64,000 nt of DNA from Sediminihaliea albiluteola (GTDB lineage Bacteria > Pseudomonadota > Gammaproteobacteria > Pseudomonadales > Halieaceae): NCBI RefSeq assembly GCF_014077625.1, contig NZ_JACFXU010000018.1:62001-126000 (forward strand), in the 5' to 3' direction. Numbering within the stretch: the first letter of the stretch is position 1; each line of letters opens with the position of its first letter. The translations under genes and the position numbers were made by a program. This document shows, in pieces, positions 62,162 through 64,000 of the stretch. Under the pieces are notes generated by a model. That model worked only from the letters and a program-made list of their open reading frames with translations, did not search any database and was not told the origin of the DNA.

Positions 62162-64000
62162 TCATTGGGCTTGGGGCCTGTCCTGTCTCAGCTCGTCAAT
62201 AAGTGCTTTTTCCTGCATATATTGATGATGCCAATTGATGCTAGATGAGCCTTGCTTTTGAGTGGGCGAAGAGCGCTCGATGTGGGCTTTAACTCCCCAG
62301 CGCCGGTCTTCGCTTAAGCCTTTTTCACTCTCTTCACCGCGGAACATCTTGTCCAAACCGGGGAGAGTGGGGCTGCCGTCATCAAGGATAATTGCAGGCC
62401 CCTCGTAGTGTTGAATGTTGTCGATATCTTGTTCGATTATCATGTCTTCGTTGCCGCAGCCGCGTTGTCCGAGTGTCACGGCACGGGTGGCGCTAACGTA
62501 ACCATTGCCCTGTTGAAAAGGGCTATAGGTCAGCATGCCATCGTGGTTTATGGCCAGTTCAGCGCTAGATGTTAATTTGCACTTCAGGTCGTCGGGGCTC
62601 AGGTCTGGCTCAAGCTGTAGCAGTAGGGCAGCAATGCCGCTAACCACTGCGCTAGCTTGGGAAGTGCCCGTCATAACGAATTCGCCATTACTTAAAAGGT
62701 AATCAGGATGTTCATTGGTTAGTTCTGCCCCCGGACGTATGATGCCTGATATGTGGCCGCCTGGCGCAACCAAGTCGGGTTTAATGTGGCCGCTGGGTGT
62801 CGGGCCCCGTGAGGAAAAGTCGGGGATGTAGTCGTCATCACGCTCAGCGACAGTCCATGAGTCAGTGACTGCGCCAACTGTAATAATGTAGGGCAAATTC
62901 CCTGGCGAGCCGATAGACATGTTGTCAGGTCCTTCATTGCCAGCTGCGGCTACCACGGCGATGCCCTGGCTCCAAGCTTGCATTAATGCCTGATTGATCG
63001 GATCAAGCCAATAGGGCCAGCGTGGACGCGCAGCGAAGGATAGGTTGAGGACTCGAATATTCAGGGCTTCACGCTGATCCACTACCCATTGAATACCTCT
63101 GACAATATCTAAAAAGTCACCTTGGCCGGCTTTGTTGAAGGCTTTGACTGTGACAATGTCGGCATCGGGTGCAATACCTTGATAAGAGCCCGTTGCTTTG
63201 CCATCTCGAATGACTGGGGCGCTATTAGCCACAATGCTTGTCATATGGGTGCCGTGGCCGCTCTCGTCGAAAATTTCGCTATCGACTCGGTCCAGGATGG
63301 CGTCATAGCGGCCTCGTACGCGGGCCTTGCCAGAAGTGTTTTCGAGTAAGTACTGCTGTTCCCATAGCCCAGAGTCGAGCACTGCTACTGTGACCCCCGA
63401 ACCTGTAATGCCAAGCTTATGTAGTGCGCTGGCACCCACTTCAGTGGGAAAGTAGCTATCATCGCCGTAGCGATCATAGCCAGGGATAGACTCGGCTATA
63501 CAGCCACCGCTGAATGCTGCGCTGAGGTGGATCTCGCGCTGCTTGACTGCTGCGCTGTTGGCTCTGTGGCCAGTAAAACTCAGTACTAGGTCGCTTTGCT
63601 TATACAGTAGGTTGGCGGGATTGTCTGCTGGCGGGACGGTCAGGTGGTAAGGGCTTTTGGCATGTTTTTTGTTAAATGCGATGGGCGTACCAGCGAAGTA
63701 AATGCTCTCTAGTTGGCCTAGGCGTTCTGGCCACTCGATCTGCAGTTCAGTGAGCATCACGGTGTCGCGGCCTTTGTTGAACAGAGGCCAGCGGAGCTCA
63801 GCACCGGTGATTTGTAGCTCGAGTGCACCGCCGACATTACAGCTTTCTTGCTCAGGCTCTGGCGGTGCAAGAGACAGGTCATCAATGTGCCGGGTGATCA
63901 GCCCTGATTCGAGAATATTATTAAGTTGGCTGCGGCTTACTAGTGCGCCAACGGCATTAATAATATGCAAGTCATGAGTGAGTTGGCCGCCTTCTCGTTT
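62162..64000 (-). CDS. Subtilisin-like (S8) serine protease, 5' end outside window
   Basis: The minus-strand frame runs without a stop to the window edge (KREGGQLTHDLHIINAVG upstream of a TTG at 63970), so the gene begins beyond the right edge. At least 612 residues are visible. The S8 triad is clear, with D in VAVLDSGLW (about residue 200 of the visible part), H in DESGHGTHMTSIVANS (about 240) and S in MTGTSQASAVVSG (about 438), plus an oxyanion Asn in AAGNEGPDN. An N-terminal region of about 190 residues precedes the catalytic domain, and a C-terminal tail of about 120 residues follows. The enzyme is probably secreted or periplasmic. It is upstream of the repeat-protein gene on the same strand and could process its product (inference). 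Confidence 0.9.
   Translation of the reverse strand, partial: KREGGQLTHDLHIINAVGALVSRSQLNNILESGLITRHIDDLSLAPPEPEQESCNVGGALELQITGAELRWPLFNKGRDTVMLTELQIEWPERLGQLESIYFAGTPIAFNKKHAKSPYHLTVPPADNPANLLYKQSDLVLSFTGHRANSAAVKQREIHLSAAFSGGCIAESIPGYDRYGDDSYFPTEVGASALHKLGITGSGVTVAVLDSGLWEQQYLLENTSGKARVRGRYDAILDRVDSEIFDESGHGTHMTSIVANSAPVIRDGKATGSYQGIAPDADIVTVKAFNKAGQGDFLDIVRGIQWVVDQREALNIRVLNLSFAARPRWPYWLDPINQALMQAWSQGIAVVAAAGNEGPDNMSIGSPGNLPYIITVGAVTDSWTVAERDDDYIPDFSSRGPTPSGHIKPDLVAPGGHISGIIRPGAELTNEHPDYLLSNGEFVMTGTSQASAVVSGIAALLLQLEPDLSPDDLKCKLTSSAELAINHDGMLTYSPFQQGNGYVSATRAVTLGQRGCGNEDMIIEQDIDNIQHYEGPAIILDDGSPTLPGLDKMFRGEESEKGLSEDRRWGVKAHIERSSPTQKQGSSSINWHHQYMQEKALIDELRQDRPQAQ

Overview
The window looks like chromosomal DNA from a Gammaproteobacterium, most likely a marine one of the Cellvibrionales / Spongiibacter-Haliea type (inference). 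The evidence is a Pseudomonas-like core order (ssrA, smpB, ratA, rnfH, bamE, fur, recN, hrcA, grpE, dnaK, dnaJ, dapB), a tmRNA tag reading ANDDNYGAQLAA, a Fur lacking the CxxC zinc cysteines, and catabolic genes for large hydrophobic substrates. No tRNA, rRNA, insertion sequence, prophage or CRISPR array was recognised.

Region 1 (1-7.4 kb) is visibly A+T-rich and resembles an anti-phage or restriction island. All genes are on the plus strand: the 3' end of a PAPS-reductase/ATP-pyrophosphatase-like gene, a superfamily 2 helicase, a GHKL (Hsp90/MutL-type) ATPase, a single-HKD phospholipase-D-type nuclease, and a DUF262-DUF1524 protein of the GmrSD/SspE type. I know of no named system with exactly this composition.

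Region 2 (7.7-19.5 kb) holds small genes, the divergent metR/metE pair, tmRNA, an Ldh2-family dehydrogenase, a D-aminoacylase-type amidohydrolase, smpB, a sodium-dependent neurotransmitter-type symporter, ratA, rnfH, bamE and fur. Region 3 (19.5-28.6 kb) separates fur from recN. It carries a lipoprotein, a PEP-CTERM protein and a co-directional catabolic unit: cytochrome P450, KshA-like Rieske oxygenase, acetoacetate-decarboxylase-fold enzyme, TonB-dependent receptor and SDR. This unit probably takes up and oxidises a steroid- or terpenoid-like compound.

Region 4 (28.6-37.2 kb) is the stress core: recN, hrcA, grpE, dnaK, dnaJ, dapB and a CnoX-like thioredoxin-TPR protein, with sigma-32-like promoters before hrcA, grpE and dnaK. 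Region 5 (37.2-53.1 kb) has a RIO kinase, a DUF3127 protein with an SSB-like tail, a lipid-kinase/phosphoesterase pair, a RidA-like protein with an apparently frameshifted signal peptide, and a second catabolic unit (two acyl-CoA dehydrogenases, a luciferase-like oxidoreductase, an SDR). It continues with aceK, two histidine phosphatases, tesB under a tandem double-TetR regulator, tag and an enoyl-CoA hydratase.

Region 6 (53.1-64 kb) is again A+T-richer and entirely on the minus strand. In transcription order it has a subtilisin-like protease (cut by the window edge), a secreted protein ending in ten copies of a 13-residue GYRWGIR repeat, and two giant beta-propeller sensor kinases. The protease, repeat protein and sensors are the most novel-looking combination in the window; a multi-copy peptide precursor or a surface polymer with its own sensors are two explanations to test.
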